NCBI GenBank assembly: GCA_029582165.1
Contig: CM055877.1
Coordinates: 29,781,241-29,845,240, forward strand
Direction: 5' to 3'
Source of the DNA: Portulaca oleracea
Lineage: Eukaryota; Streptophyta; Magnoliopsida; Caryophyllales; Portulacaceae
Length of the DNA: 64,000 nt
Below the pieces are notes generated by a model. The model saw only the letters and a list, made by a program, of their open reading frames with translations. It did not search any database and was not told the origin of the DNA. Position 1 is the first letter of the stretch. Each line of letters begins with the position of its first letter. The position numbers and the translations under genes are program-made. Shown here piece by piece: positions 47,311 through 56,793 of this stretch.

Positions 47311-49934
47311 CGGCCTCCGTCGCCGGCCACCACGAGCGCCACTGTGCCACGTTCTTTTTCCTCCTTCCATTTCTCTTGTATGGTAATCACTCCTATCATT
47401 CACACTCTATCTTTCAAGCGTTAAAGCATGCATGCAATCTGAATTGATGGTAATTTCCATGTTTTTACACATGATAATTTTGTTGGAGATAAGTTTAAGG
47501 GTTGGTTATTGAAGATTATAAGGTATGTTAGTGAATAATGTGAAGTTTGGTGGTGCATTCGTAAAGATTATGATTAGAGTGTTGTTATATGTTGAAATTA
47601 TACTTTTCATGTCTGAAAGATGATCTTAGATGGAAGATTTCTGATGTTTTAATTCTGAGAATTTAGTAAGTATGTTTAAGGAGTGCTTTATGAAAGATTA
47701 GTGTAGATTGATGGAGTTTAAAGTGCATGCAAAGCCAAAGATGACATGTATTTTCAATGCTGGTTGTAATCTGAATTTTTCAGAGGATGTAAAATATGAG
47801 TTTGGCCCAAATTATTGCATAAGAAGGTAGCATAAGATGTTAGATAATACCCGACTTTTGAAATTCATGATTCCGATATTTATATCACAAGTTATGACCA
47901 AAACCGTAAAGAGGTGTAATTATATACGATTTCTGAGATGGGTATGAAAATGCATGTTGTACGCCTGGTTGTAGACTTCATTGATTTAAGTGTTCAACAT
48001 GAAAGTTGTAGAGTGTTTATCAATCTTTCTAGGAAGGTAAATTTCATAGCTATAAGATGTCAGAAATGAAAGTTATGAGTCACCGAACCTTGGTCAGTAA
48101 ACATGAGTTACCCAGAAAAGTTAATACGACTGTCCTGTGTTCATGGCCAAATTTCGGCCCTTTCCCACATCCAAATCAGTTTATGATCAACCTGAAAGTT
48201 TTAGCATGATCTTCAAGCTTTTCGTAGATAGCTTGCACGTCCCAAACCGATGTCTATAACCCGAGTTATGACTCTCCGAAAAATTGGTGTTCATGCATCT
48301 ACATTCTGGACAGCTTGCTGCGTTAAGGGTTTTTACCCTCCTTAACCACATTTTCATCTTCATGATCAACTAGAAAGCTGTAGCACATGAGCTCAGATTT
48401 CTTGAAAGTCCTTAATCATAACCATTCGTGTCTTATGGGAGGAGTTATGACCTTTTGAGTGAACCTTAGAAAGCATGACCAATTATCAAGTAAATCCTAG
48501 GATTTTACTAGGAAATTCTTCGTTAACTTCAATAAGATTAGGCTCTAATTGACGATTCTTGTTCTTTCTCAAGTGTTCCTAAGAGGTCGTTGCACTCACC
48601 TGTTCAAATCCCTGCGGGTTTAAGTGGGAGTGTAAGTTTGCAGTTGTATTGCCTGTAATTTTTATGGTTTAACCTTATAATTTATTTATGCCATACATAT
48701 TAAGTCTATTTGAAGATTCTTGTCATTTATACTAATCTTATGTATCATATGCAAGTGTAAGCAAGTTTTCATGTGGTTTCTAGGTACCAAAGTATGATTT
48801 ATTAAGTAAATTAGCATTCCATAAGTACTTTTGCTATTAAGGTCTTCTTGAGTAAAGGTCTATATGAGTGCACGTTTAGTCCAAGAATACGTTTTAAATA
48901 AGTTATGGCATGAACAAGTTGTTTAAGGAACTTGTTATAACAAGATTAAAACAAGTAAGGTTTTCATGTTTTTCCAACACAACTAAAGGCCCCGCTTATG
49001 TTATCGTGCCATAAGTGCGCCCCATGGAAATCTAGCCAATTCAGGATACCATTCGGATCTCTCGATCAATTTGGGTATACGCATACGGAGGCTTAGTCGA
49101 TGATCGCTAGTAGGGGACCTTCAAAATTATAATACAACAACCAAGTTTTTAAAGTAGTTAAATTATTCAAGCTTTTTGGTTGGAAAGTAGGGGGTTTGGA
49201 TTATATGTCAAGGACTATAGTTCTTGTTCTATTTCTATAGGTTTCAAAGTCAAGCTTATGTTATAAATAAGTGTGATTTATGACAAGTTTCATTTATGAG
49301 TTATGTTATATTCCTAAATTATATTCATATTTTGTTGATCTTATGTTTAATGTGAAGGTTAAGTCAGGGGTTTTGTTTTTCCGGTAAGTTATAATTTGAT
49401 GTATAAGTCTAGTTATGATTTATTGGTTTACTTTTTATCGTTGTTTTATATGAATTTGGAATCGCGCTAAATACCTAAAGTTAATTTCGATTTGTTTCTT
49501 ACACTTAGGTATATGTACTGAGTTTATCTCACTTTGCGAAGTTTTCTGTTTTCGTTTTAGGAAATTCTGCGAAGGGTAAAGAGAAAGTACCAACCGGACG
49601 AACCCCTAAGCAAACATAAGAACAAGTGATCTGGGAGTTGCTCACTTACCGGCTTGGAGCCGTACATAAATCCATGTATAATGTTGGGTTTAAATTTGTG
49701 TTTAAGAGTAGTTTTAAGCATTTATGGTTGACGATAATTGATGTTATGGGCTGTGTTGTGTGGTTTGTTTGATATAACCATGTGTTGGGTTGTTGTAGTT
49801 ATAGGTGTTTGGGTTGTGTTTAGCCTTGTCCTCTTCCATGGACGACGGTAATGCCCTTAGGTGATAATCCGCTGCGCTAATCATTGGGTTAAGTAGATCA
49901 TTAGCTTAATCTAGTGGTTAACAACTTGGGACTG
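47311..49934. other. Remainder of the element at 43840, no gene seen
   Basis: AT-rich, non-coding, single-copy within this window. It ends with GTGGTTAACAACTTGGGACTG, whose terminal GACTG (49930-49934) is the target duplication of the Gypsy element. All frames are short. Confidence 0.5.
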
Positions 49935-50970
49935 TGATGCATAATAGCCTAGCTATATACATCAAGGTTAGCTAAGAGGACCTTGATCTAGCTTCAAGTT
50001 ACAAAAGACATCAACGACATCATCAATTACAATGGTTTATTAAGCTCTATACATCAAGGAAGCAAGCATGAAGGACCTTGATGTTATTCTAGCTTACATG
50101 GAGTTACTCTCATATATGGAAGTCATCAATGAGCTCAAAATACTCTCGGCAATAAGAGTCCTTATTGAATTCGCGGCAATGGAGGACCTTATCGTGTATA
50201 GTTCGATATTTTGCTCTATAACCCTAAATCCAAGCATCTATTGAGGAAGTCATCAAAAGACAGATTGGAGTACATTTAAAGAGCTTTCCAATGGTTTTTG
50301 AATCATTGAAAACAGACAAGTATTGAAGGAGTTATAGCAATTTCTTTCTAGAGTTGTATTTTAGAGTTTTATGATGTCATAAATAGGATATATGATGTAA
50401 TAGTTGATTCTTGGTTTCTTGAACCCTAAGTGCACGTCCAAGGGGGTCTTGGAATAGTATAAATAAACCCCCTAGGGTGCCTTTGTATTGATTCACATTC
50501 AATATTAAACACATAATCAAACAAGAGCTCATGCTTTGTTTTCTCTCTAACCTTTGTGTTAGAATCTGGTTCTCTTGAGGGAGAATCCTTTGAATCTTCT
50601 CTTCTATTCCAAGAGGGAGCAATCTTGGATGGTGCAAAGGAGGAGTTGGATATCAAATTGATTGTGGTGTGTCTGTATCAATCAAGGAGATTTCCATTGC
50701 CAAAATCTATCAAGTTTCTACATCAATTCAACGAGTTCTTTTACAATTGGTACGTTTTTGCCATTGTTTTGATTCTTTTGATTGTCATTCAATTCATCAC
50801 ATTTAGAACTCTCGTTTAGCCTTTTTCCATTCATCCATTTTCAATCTAATTCATCCTATTCTTTCGTTTGAAACTAGTTTTTGAGAAATTCAACTATTGC
50901 AAGTTTTCACTTGTGGAAAGATCCTTAGCATTTTGTGTATAATGGATTTGTATTGATCCATTATGCATCA
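49935..50970 (+). repeat. 5' LTR of the non-autonomous Gypsy element
   Basis: TG...CA ends with an 11-base terminal inverted repeat (TGATGCATAAT/ATTATGCATCA). A TATA box TATAAATA lies at 50458-50465. Short frames on both strands here recur in the 3' LTR and are not separate genes. Confidence 0.95.
50458..50465 (+). promoter_or_regulatory. TATA box in 5' LTR
   Basis: TATAAATA about 520 bp into the LTR is the best candidate core promoter; transcription would start about 30 bp downstream. Confidence 0.6.
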
Positions 50971-50974
50971 AAAT

Positions 50975-50987
50975 TGGTATCAGAGCC
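50975..50987 (+). other. Primer binding site (initiator Met tRNA)
   Basis: TGGTATCAGAGCC begins four bases after the 5' LTR. It is the standard plant initiator-methionine primer site. Confidence 0.92.
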
Positions 50988-51194
50988 TTGCTAGTTGATT
51001 TCTCTAGTTTCTTTTACCTTGTTTTCATCAAAACATCACCCATATACATGCCATTCACCACCATTCACACGCCATCTTGGGGTTTTCTCCAAGAACTCAT
51101 CAAGAATTCATCAAGAATTCATCAAGAACCCTAAGCTCCACAAAAAACCCTAAGACTAAACACAAGCCTAGCCTAATTCCATCCTTTACCCAAC

Positions 51195-52002
51195 GTGAGT
51201 TCTAATTTGACATCAAATCTGAATCAAATGGAAAAATTTGGGAACCTTCAAAAGGAAGGATTAAGAAGCACGTTTGGTTCATATGAAAGGAGTCCTTATG
51301 ATGATGAATATGAAGCTCCTTACGAATGGAGTACACGTTTGAATAAGAAGAAGGGATATCATGTCCAAGAAGAATTTTCGCCAATCAAAAGAGACCACAT
51401 CATCAAACTTGCAAGAATGAAGCAAGGGAGCATGGACGTGGTTCCATACACGATACAATTCAGAATGCAACTATGGAAGTATGCTCTTGAGGAGGATGAC
51501 CCCCAAGTCTTGGTATGTTACTTAAGTGGTCTTAATGATTACATTGGAGATATTGTTGTATGTCAATTTTATTCAAACTTGGAAGAGTTAAGTTCTTTGG
51601 CTTTTAATGTTGAGATGGAGGCAAAGATGAAAGAACCTTGGGGAGAGAACCATCTACAACTAAAACCAAACATACCAACCACAAAACCCCACGCCAAGAA
51701 CATCCCAAAACAGCCCCAAATCAATCTCAAACCTCACGTCCAAAGACCTACAAAACACAAAGATCTCCTAAACCTACGGTTCAAAACCTACAAAACAGCC
51801 CCTACAACATCCTATCCATAGCTCCACAAAACAAGCCTTAGACCTCTCTATACCTACGCCAAAACTCCTCAAATCAGCCCAAAACCGTCCCACTCCTATT
51901 GTCCAAGAAAGGAAATCATTGTTACAAGTACATGTCTACATTGCCAAAGTTTTGATCATATTGAAAGTGCATGTCCTAAGGAGAAAGAAGTATCTTTGGT
52001 TA
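51195..52002 (+). CDS. gag-like ORF with zinc knuckle (one in-frame stop)
   Basis: The frame from ATG 51195 runs 208 codons to a TAG at 51819-51821, then continues open in the same frame through a CCHC zinc knuckle at 51933-51974 (CLHCQSFDHIESAC, spacing C-x2-C-x4-H-x4-C). The middle of the first part (IIKLARMKQGSMDVVPYTIQ, FRMQLWKYALEE, VLVCYLSGLNDYIGD, FNVEMEAKMKE) is the retrotransposon gag core. The stretch before the stop is rich in Lys, Pro and Thr. The TAG may allow readthrough or be a disabling mutation. The product would package element RNA in virus-like particles. Confidence 0.75.
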
Positions 52003-52003
52003 A

Positions 52004-53392
52004 TTGTCAAACATCATTAAGCATGCAACAGAAATTGAAAGTGTGGTATTGGATGTATTTGACGAGCATGAGGATGTTCATAAACTTGGCATGAATGAGG
52101 TATGTAGCGTGCCTCATGAAGTACACGAGGAAGAAAAAGAAGAGGATATTGTACTAGAAACGATGTATGTAGAAGAATTAAGTGGAGAAGAGTTGCTTGT
52201 TGTAAGTAGAGTCTTGAAAGAGGCTAGTGTATCAAATGATCTACAACAAAGAGAGCCTATTTCTTACTCTCAATATACCATTCAAAAAGAAGTATGTCCA
52301 TTGAATCAAGAAGGAGAAGATTGTACTTCCCATTGTAGTATTGACGAGGGCATTGATCTTGACATTGACGTTTCTACAAAGAGGATCAAAATGAAGGATT
52401 TGGAGAGCTATTCACTTCCTACTCTACACGTTTATGACAACAACATACACCTTGTTCCAAGAAGTTTAGTAAGTCTTTGTTTTTACAATATTTGCAAAGA
52501 TTCATTGTATTGTAATATTACTTCTATGGATTCTTGTTATACTTTGTACGGAAAATCAAAGTTGTATGATTGGAGTATCATGCTCCAAGAGACGTCCTTA
52601 TTACCCTCTTGTAACTCATGGCCCACGGAGGATCAAAGCATTCTTATGACACTTATGGAGAATAAGTATCATGAATTTGAAGAACCAAGGAGTCTCATTC
52701 TTACACCAATGGAGGTTGGAAACCGTAAGCCTATAAAGGATCAAGATCCTATGCCATCACTTGTTCTCATTTGTGAATATTTGGATGAGAGACAAGCACC
52801 ATCGACAAGTGACTTCTCTCACTTATCTCTTTGGGATCAAGCTCAATTCGTGGATAACTACATCAACGGTTTTGATTCTCATAGTATACAACATATTTTG
52901 AAAGAGTATGTATCATTACAATGTAAAAAGATTGTATTTGTATACTTTGATAACATTTTTGTATGTAGTAGAAGTAGAAAGGAGTATGTAAATCCTTTGG
53001 AGTTAGTCTTGATCATGACAAAGCATGAGGAGCCACAAGGAGAATTGGAGAAGTACTTGGAGAATTGTCCTTACCTCGTCGAGAATGAGCTATCTCAACA
53101 TATCTCATCAAATGGAGTAATTCAAGTGGACAAAAGGAAGAAAGGAAATATTCAAGAAGGATCCATACTTGCATCTATACTTGAGGTACTATGTCTCTTA
53201 AAGGATGCTAAAGATCATCATATTCTTTTATTTCCTATTCTCGCATCATATTTGTTCATTATAAATGGAGTTGAGAAAGGTGAAGTCCTATCTCAAGGAA
53301 GTTGTCCCATGGATTATTTTGGTGATATACTAATTGGAGAAAGGAGAAGCTTCATGCTTATGGCTTTACATTCATACTTGTTGTTATCATGA
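52004..53392 (+). CDS. Long non-canonical ORF (462 aa) with a relic of reverse transcriptase
   Basis: Uninterrupted frame of 462 codons, in a different frame from gag. The N-terminal 80 residues are very acidic (HEEEKEEDIVLETMYVEELS). At about residues 305-330, CKKIVFVYFDNIFVCSRSRK resembles the RT catalytic block (FVYFDDILVYS), with one of the two catalytic Asp replaced by Asn. The other RT blocks, protease and RNase H are absent. It therefore looks like a deletion derivative of pol whose remnants were joined in one open frame. Whether it is translated or useful to the element is unknown. Confidence 0.6.
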   Translation: MSNIIKHATEIESVVLDVFDEHEDVHKLGMNEVCSVPHEVHEEEKEEDIVLETMYVEELSGEELLVVSRVLKEASVSNDLQQREPISYSQYTIQKEVCPLNQEGEDCTSHCSIDEGIDLDIDVSTKRIKMKDLESYSLPTLHVYDNNIHLVPRSLVSLCFYNICKDSLYCNITSMDSCYTLYGKSKLYDWSIMLQETSLLPSCNSWPTEDQSILMTLMENKYHEFEEPRSLILTPMEVGNRKPIKDQDPMPSLVLICEYLDERQAPSTSDFSHLSLWDQAQFVDNYINGFDSHSIQHILKEYVSLQCKKIVFVYFDNIFVCSRSRKEYVNPLELVLIMTKHEEPQGELEKYLENCPYLVENELSQHISSNGVIQVDKRKKGNIQEGSILASILEVLCLLKDAKDHHILLFPILASYLFIINGVEKGEVLSQGSCPMDYFGDILIGERRSFMLMALHSYLLLS

Positions 53393-53398
53393 GGATAT

Positions 53399-54304
53399 TT
53401 GAGCAAAAGTTGTTATCATGGAGGATTCATCCTTAAGCTTTGTGATTCTTACAAAGTATTGGAGTATGCTTCATATGATAAGGAGATCAAGCCATCGTTA
53501 TACTTTGAGATGAAGTACTTGATTTGTTCATCAAAATCAAGTCACTTGGAGGAAGCAAGTCCTTTGACTAAAGGAAGTTTTCTAACAAGGAGATACATGT
53601 TTGATTCAAAATTACTCGAGCTTGGATATATCAAGGAGTTATATGAAGATGATGATGATTTTAAAGAAGTATTCAAGGTATGTGAGAAGCATCATCAACA
53701 ACCCTTTCATATTACTCATGGATTTCTTTTCAAAGGGAATCAATTGTGTATTCCAAGGAGTGGAATTCGTGACATCTTAATCATGGAAGTACATGGAAGT
53801 TCTTTTGATCATTTGGGTCTTCTCAATATGTATTACAAGATGAAGGAGTATTATTTCTGGCCTAGCATGATCGTTGACATTGAGCAAACGTTACAATGTT
53901 GTGATAATTGCAATCCTTCTATACTATATGGAGATGAAAACTTGAATTCTAAGGTTGAAGTACCATGGAGTCAAGGAAGTCTTACTATTGTCTTCATCAT
54001 GAGTTACAAGCTTGTGAATTTATACTTTCAAGTTGAGAAGTTATATGAGGTTTCTACATTCTCTATGAAGAAACGAGATTTGAAGTTCCATGATGTCATT
54101 GGATTAGTTATGAGAAAATTTGGAAGAAAGTGGAAGTTCAAGTCAAGCATCAAAGGAATATATGATGATTTCAAAGCGTTTAAGAAGAGAGTTTGTAGTC
54201 TCTTCAAGAAACGTAAGAGGAAGAAGCAAGTTGACGGGAACAACACATATGGAAAGACATCTTACAAAGAAGGAAGAAGGGCTTTGAAGAAGAAGTTTAT
54301 ATGA
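53399..54304 (+). CDS. Long non-canonical ORF (301 aa) with an integrase zinc-finger relic
   Basis: It starts six bases after the previous ORF's stop. Residues about 115-180 (GFLFKGNQLCIPRSGIRDIL, EVHGSSFDHLGLLNMYYKMK, YYFWPSM, CCDNCN) match the Gypsy integrase H2C2 zinc-finger region. The DDE catalytic core is missing. The last 60 residues are strongly basic (KKRKRKKQ) and could bind nucleic acid or enter the nucleus. The frame ends about 110 bp before the 3' LTR. Confidence 0.6.
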   Translation: MSKSCYHGGFILKLCDSYKVLEYASYDKEIKPSLYFEMKYLICSSKSSHLEEASPLTKGSFLTRRYMFDSKLLELGYIKELYEDDDDFKEVFKVCEKHHQQPFHITHGFLFKGNQLCIPRSGIRDILIMEVHGSSFDHLGLLNMYYKMKEYYFWPSMIVDIEQTLQCCDNCNPSILYGDENLNSKVEVPWSQGSLTIVFIMSYKLVNLYFQVEKLYEVSTFSMKKRDLKFHDVIGLVMRKFGRKWKFKSSIKGIYDDFKAFKKRVCSLFKKRKRKKQVDGNNTYGKTSYKEGRRALKKKFI

Positions 54305-54406
54305 TCACTTGTGAGTACGAATCAAAGAAGTTTTGTGATTGAAGTTATATGGTGTTTTTTTTTAAAGAAAGTCTTGTCTAAAGTTTGAGGACAAACTTTT
54401 TCAACC

Positions 54407-54415
54407 GGGGGAGAA
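54407..54415 (+). other. Polypurine tract
   Basis: GGGGGAGAA directly precedes the 3' LTR (TGATGCATAAT), as expected for the plus-strand primer. Confidence 0.85.
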
Positions 54416-55451
54416 TGATGCATAATAGCCTAGCTATATACATCAAGGTTAGCTAAGAGGACCTTGATCTAGCTTCAAGTTACAAAAGACATCAACGACA
54501 TCATCAATTACAATGGTTTATTAAGCTCTATACATCAAGGAAGCAAGCATGAAGGACCTTGATGTTATTCTAGCTTACATGAAGTTACTCTCATATATGG
54601 AAGTCATCAATGAGCTCAAAATACTCTCGGCAATAAGAGTCCTTATTGAATTCGCGGCAATGGAGGACCTTATCGTGTATAGTTCGATATTTTGCTCTAT
54701 AACCCTAAATCCAAGCATCTATTGAGGAAGTCATCAAAAGACAGATTGGAGTACATTTAAAGAGCTTTCCAATGGTTTTTGAATCATTGAAAACGGACAA
54801 GTATTGAAGGAGTTATAGCAATTTCTTTCTAGAGTTGTATTTTAGAGTTTTATGATGTCATAAATAGGATATATGATGTAATAGTTGATTCTTGGTTTCT
54901 TGAACCCTAAGTGCACGTCCAAGGGGGTCTCGGAGTAGTATAAATAAACCCCCTAGGGTGCCTTTGTATTGATTCACATTCAATATTAAACACATAATCA
55001 AACAAGAGCTCATGCTTTGTTTTCTCTCTAACCTTTGTGTTAGAATCTAGTTCTCTTGAGGGAGAATCCTTTGAATCTTCTCTTCTATTCCAAGAGGGAG
55101 CAATCTTGGATGGTGCAAAGGAGGAGTTGGATATCAAATTGATTGTGGTGTGTCTGTATCAATCAAGGAGATTTCCATTGCCAAAATCTATCAAGTTTCT
55201 ACATCAATTCAACGAGTTCTTTTACAATTGGTACGTTTTTGCCATTGTTTTGATTCTTTTGATTGTCATTCAATTCATCACATTTAGAACTCTCGTTTAG
55301 CCTTTTTCCATTCATCCATTTTCAATCTAATTCATCCCATTCTTTCGTTTGAAACTAGTTTTTGAGAAATTCAACTATTGCAAGTTTTCACTTGTGGAAA
55401 GATCCTTAGCATTTCGTGTATAATGGATTTGTATTAATCCATTATGCATCA
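54416..55451 (+). repeat. 3' LTR of the non-autonomous Gypsy element
   Basis: Same length as the 5' LTR and nearly identical. TATA box at 54939-54946. Confidence 0.95.
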
Positions 55452-55461
55452 GACTGTTACA

Positions 55462-55880
55462 CACTACATCATCAAACTTTTGACGTGTTGCTTAATTAGG
55501 TGCTTGCTTAAGTCCATATAAAGACCTTATAATTAAGTTTACAAACTTTCTTTTCTTGACCTTCAACAACAAACCCTTGGGGTTGTTCCATATACACCTC
55601 CTCTTATGATTTTCCATTTAAGAATGTCGTCTTGACATCCATTTGATGGATTACTAGCTTATGAATAGCAGCCAAAACCAACAATACATGTATTGAAGCT
55701 ATCCTAGCTTCAACCAATCGGGCTTTATATCTCTTAACGGTACGACCTACTCTCTTTTTCCTTTTAAAGATCCATTTACAGGTAATTAGTTTACTACCCA
55801 GAGAAAGATCAACCAATATCCAAACACTGTTTTCCCTTATAGAACCAATCTTATCTTGTACCACTTTTTTCCACAAAGAA
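55462..55880 (-). pseudogene. Copia reverse transcriptase N-terminal part
   Basis: Frame 55604-55876 reads WKKVVQDKIGSIRENSVWIL, then VDLSLGSKLITCKWIFKRKK, RYKARLV and HQMDVKTTFLNGKS. The next stretch (55462-55603) continues, with a frameshift, as EVYMEQPQGFVVEGQEKKVC, SLYGLKQAP and KFDDVV. These are the first RT blocks of Ty1/Copia. The protein would continue at 43837 downward; the CACTA duplication marks the break. Upstream pol domains (integrase, protease) were not found beyond 55880. Confidence 0.92.
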
Positions 55881-56440
55881 GCATATATCGCTATTATGTC
55901 GATAACGATTTGGAGCTCTAAATATTTTCATTTGAAACATATATCGCTATTATGTCGATAACGATTTGTCTCCTACCAAACAAAGGAAAATTGAATATGG
56001 AAAACCATTTTCTTTGGAAAAAACACTCTCAAAAACTAGGCTAAACAAGCACTTTATTCAAATTGACTAATAAAAAAAGTACTATTGCTCTATATCATAT
56101 GTGATTAAGACAATATTGGAAAAAATAACTTTATTCAAATTGACTAATAAAAAAAAATACTATTGCTCTATATCATATGTGATTAAGAAAATATTGGAAA
56201 AAAAAATAGATTTTAGTATCCTTCACTATTATATCTAAATTAATTTTGAAGACAATTTGTACAAAGAAAATATAATGATAGTACAATTGTTTTATAATTT
56301 TGTTATTAATTTCTAATTACTATTTGAATTGATAATTGTTATAAAATATTAAAATTATTCTAAAAAACAAATCATATATAAATATTAAAAGATTTTACAT
56401 GCATCACATAAAATATACAATGCTAATTAATATTTACTAT
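55881..56440 (+). repeat. AT-rich DNA with two short tandem duplications and a decayed Helitron 3' tail
   Basis: CATATATCGCTATTATGTCG plus 11 further bases occurs at 55882-55912 and 55938-55968. A second duplication of about 75 bp starts at 56051 and again at 56128. From about 56100 the sequence is collinear with the last 300 bp of Helitron 2 (14690-14976). Its hairpin is decayed (ACATGCATCACATAAA), followed by ATATACAATGCTAA, so it may preserve the family's original CTAA end. Confidence 0.6.
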
Positions 56441-56793
56441 TAAATTATTACATGCTTCTGGAGCACATGCTTCAAATGTAGTTATTGTTCACTGTTAATA
56501 ATATAATTGTTCATTTTTACCTATTCATTATTTACTATCGATAGTATAATTATTCACTCATATTTACTCGGAGTACATATTACAATTTATAGGTGCATGT
56601 GATATGTATTAATGTTAGATAGTGTCAAAATCAAAAGTTGTAAAACGTACCGATTAAAAAAAAAAAAAAAAGGTCTTGTTGCAAGACTCATATCATCACC
56701 TCCTGAATTGTAATGTTTTCCTCCCATTAACAACGCAGGAAAAGGATCACCCAACTCCTGAATTAGGAGATCTCACTGAGTCGATTCGTTGCC
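56441..56793 (+). promoter_or_regulatory. Promoter and 5' UTR region of USP
   Basis: This 353-bp region separates repeat DNA from the USP start codon. It includes a poly-A tract at 56656-56672 and a CT/GA-containing leader (56700-56793). No unambiguous TATA box was identified. Repeats end only about 350 bp from the ATG, so the proximal promoter is short or partly repeat-derived. Confidence 0.45.

Larger units (their letters stand above)
49935..55451 (+). mobile_element. Young non-autonomous Ty3/Gypsy-type element
   Basis: Two LTRs of exactly equal length (1036 bp) start TGATGCATAAT and end ATTATGCATCA. I counted about eight substitutions between them, so insertion was recent. It has a perfect GACTG target duplication (49930-49934, 55452-55456), a primer binding site, a polypurine tract and three large + strand frames. 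It keeps gag with a zinc knuckle but lacks an intact protease, RT, RNase H and integrase core, so it must move with help from another element. Confidence 0.93.
43840..55461. mobile_element. LTR-type element or solo LTR inserted in Copia RT, itself split by a Gypsy element
   Basis: Starts TGTAACAACCC at 43840 and ends ...GACTG|TTACA at 55461, with a perfect CACTA duplication at 43835-43839 and 55462-55466. Its last five bases (55457-55461) are separated from the rest (43840-49934) by the Gypsy element at 49935-55451. Excluding that, about 6.1 kb remain, with no gag or pol frame. The layout (TGTAACA start, GC-rich leader at 44460-44520 and 47310-47360, long AT-rich tail) resembles a solo LTR with further insertions. 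Confidence 0.75.
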
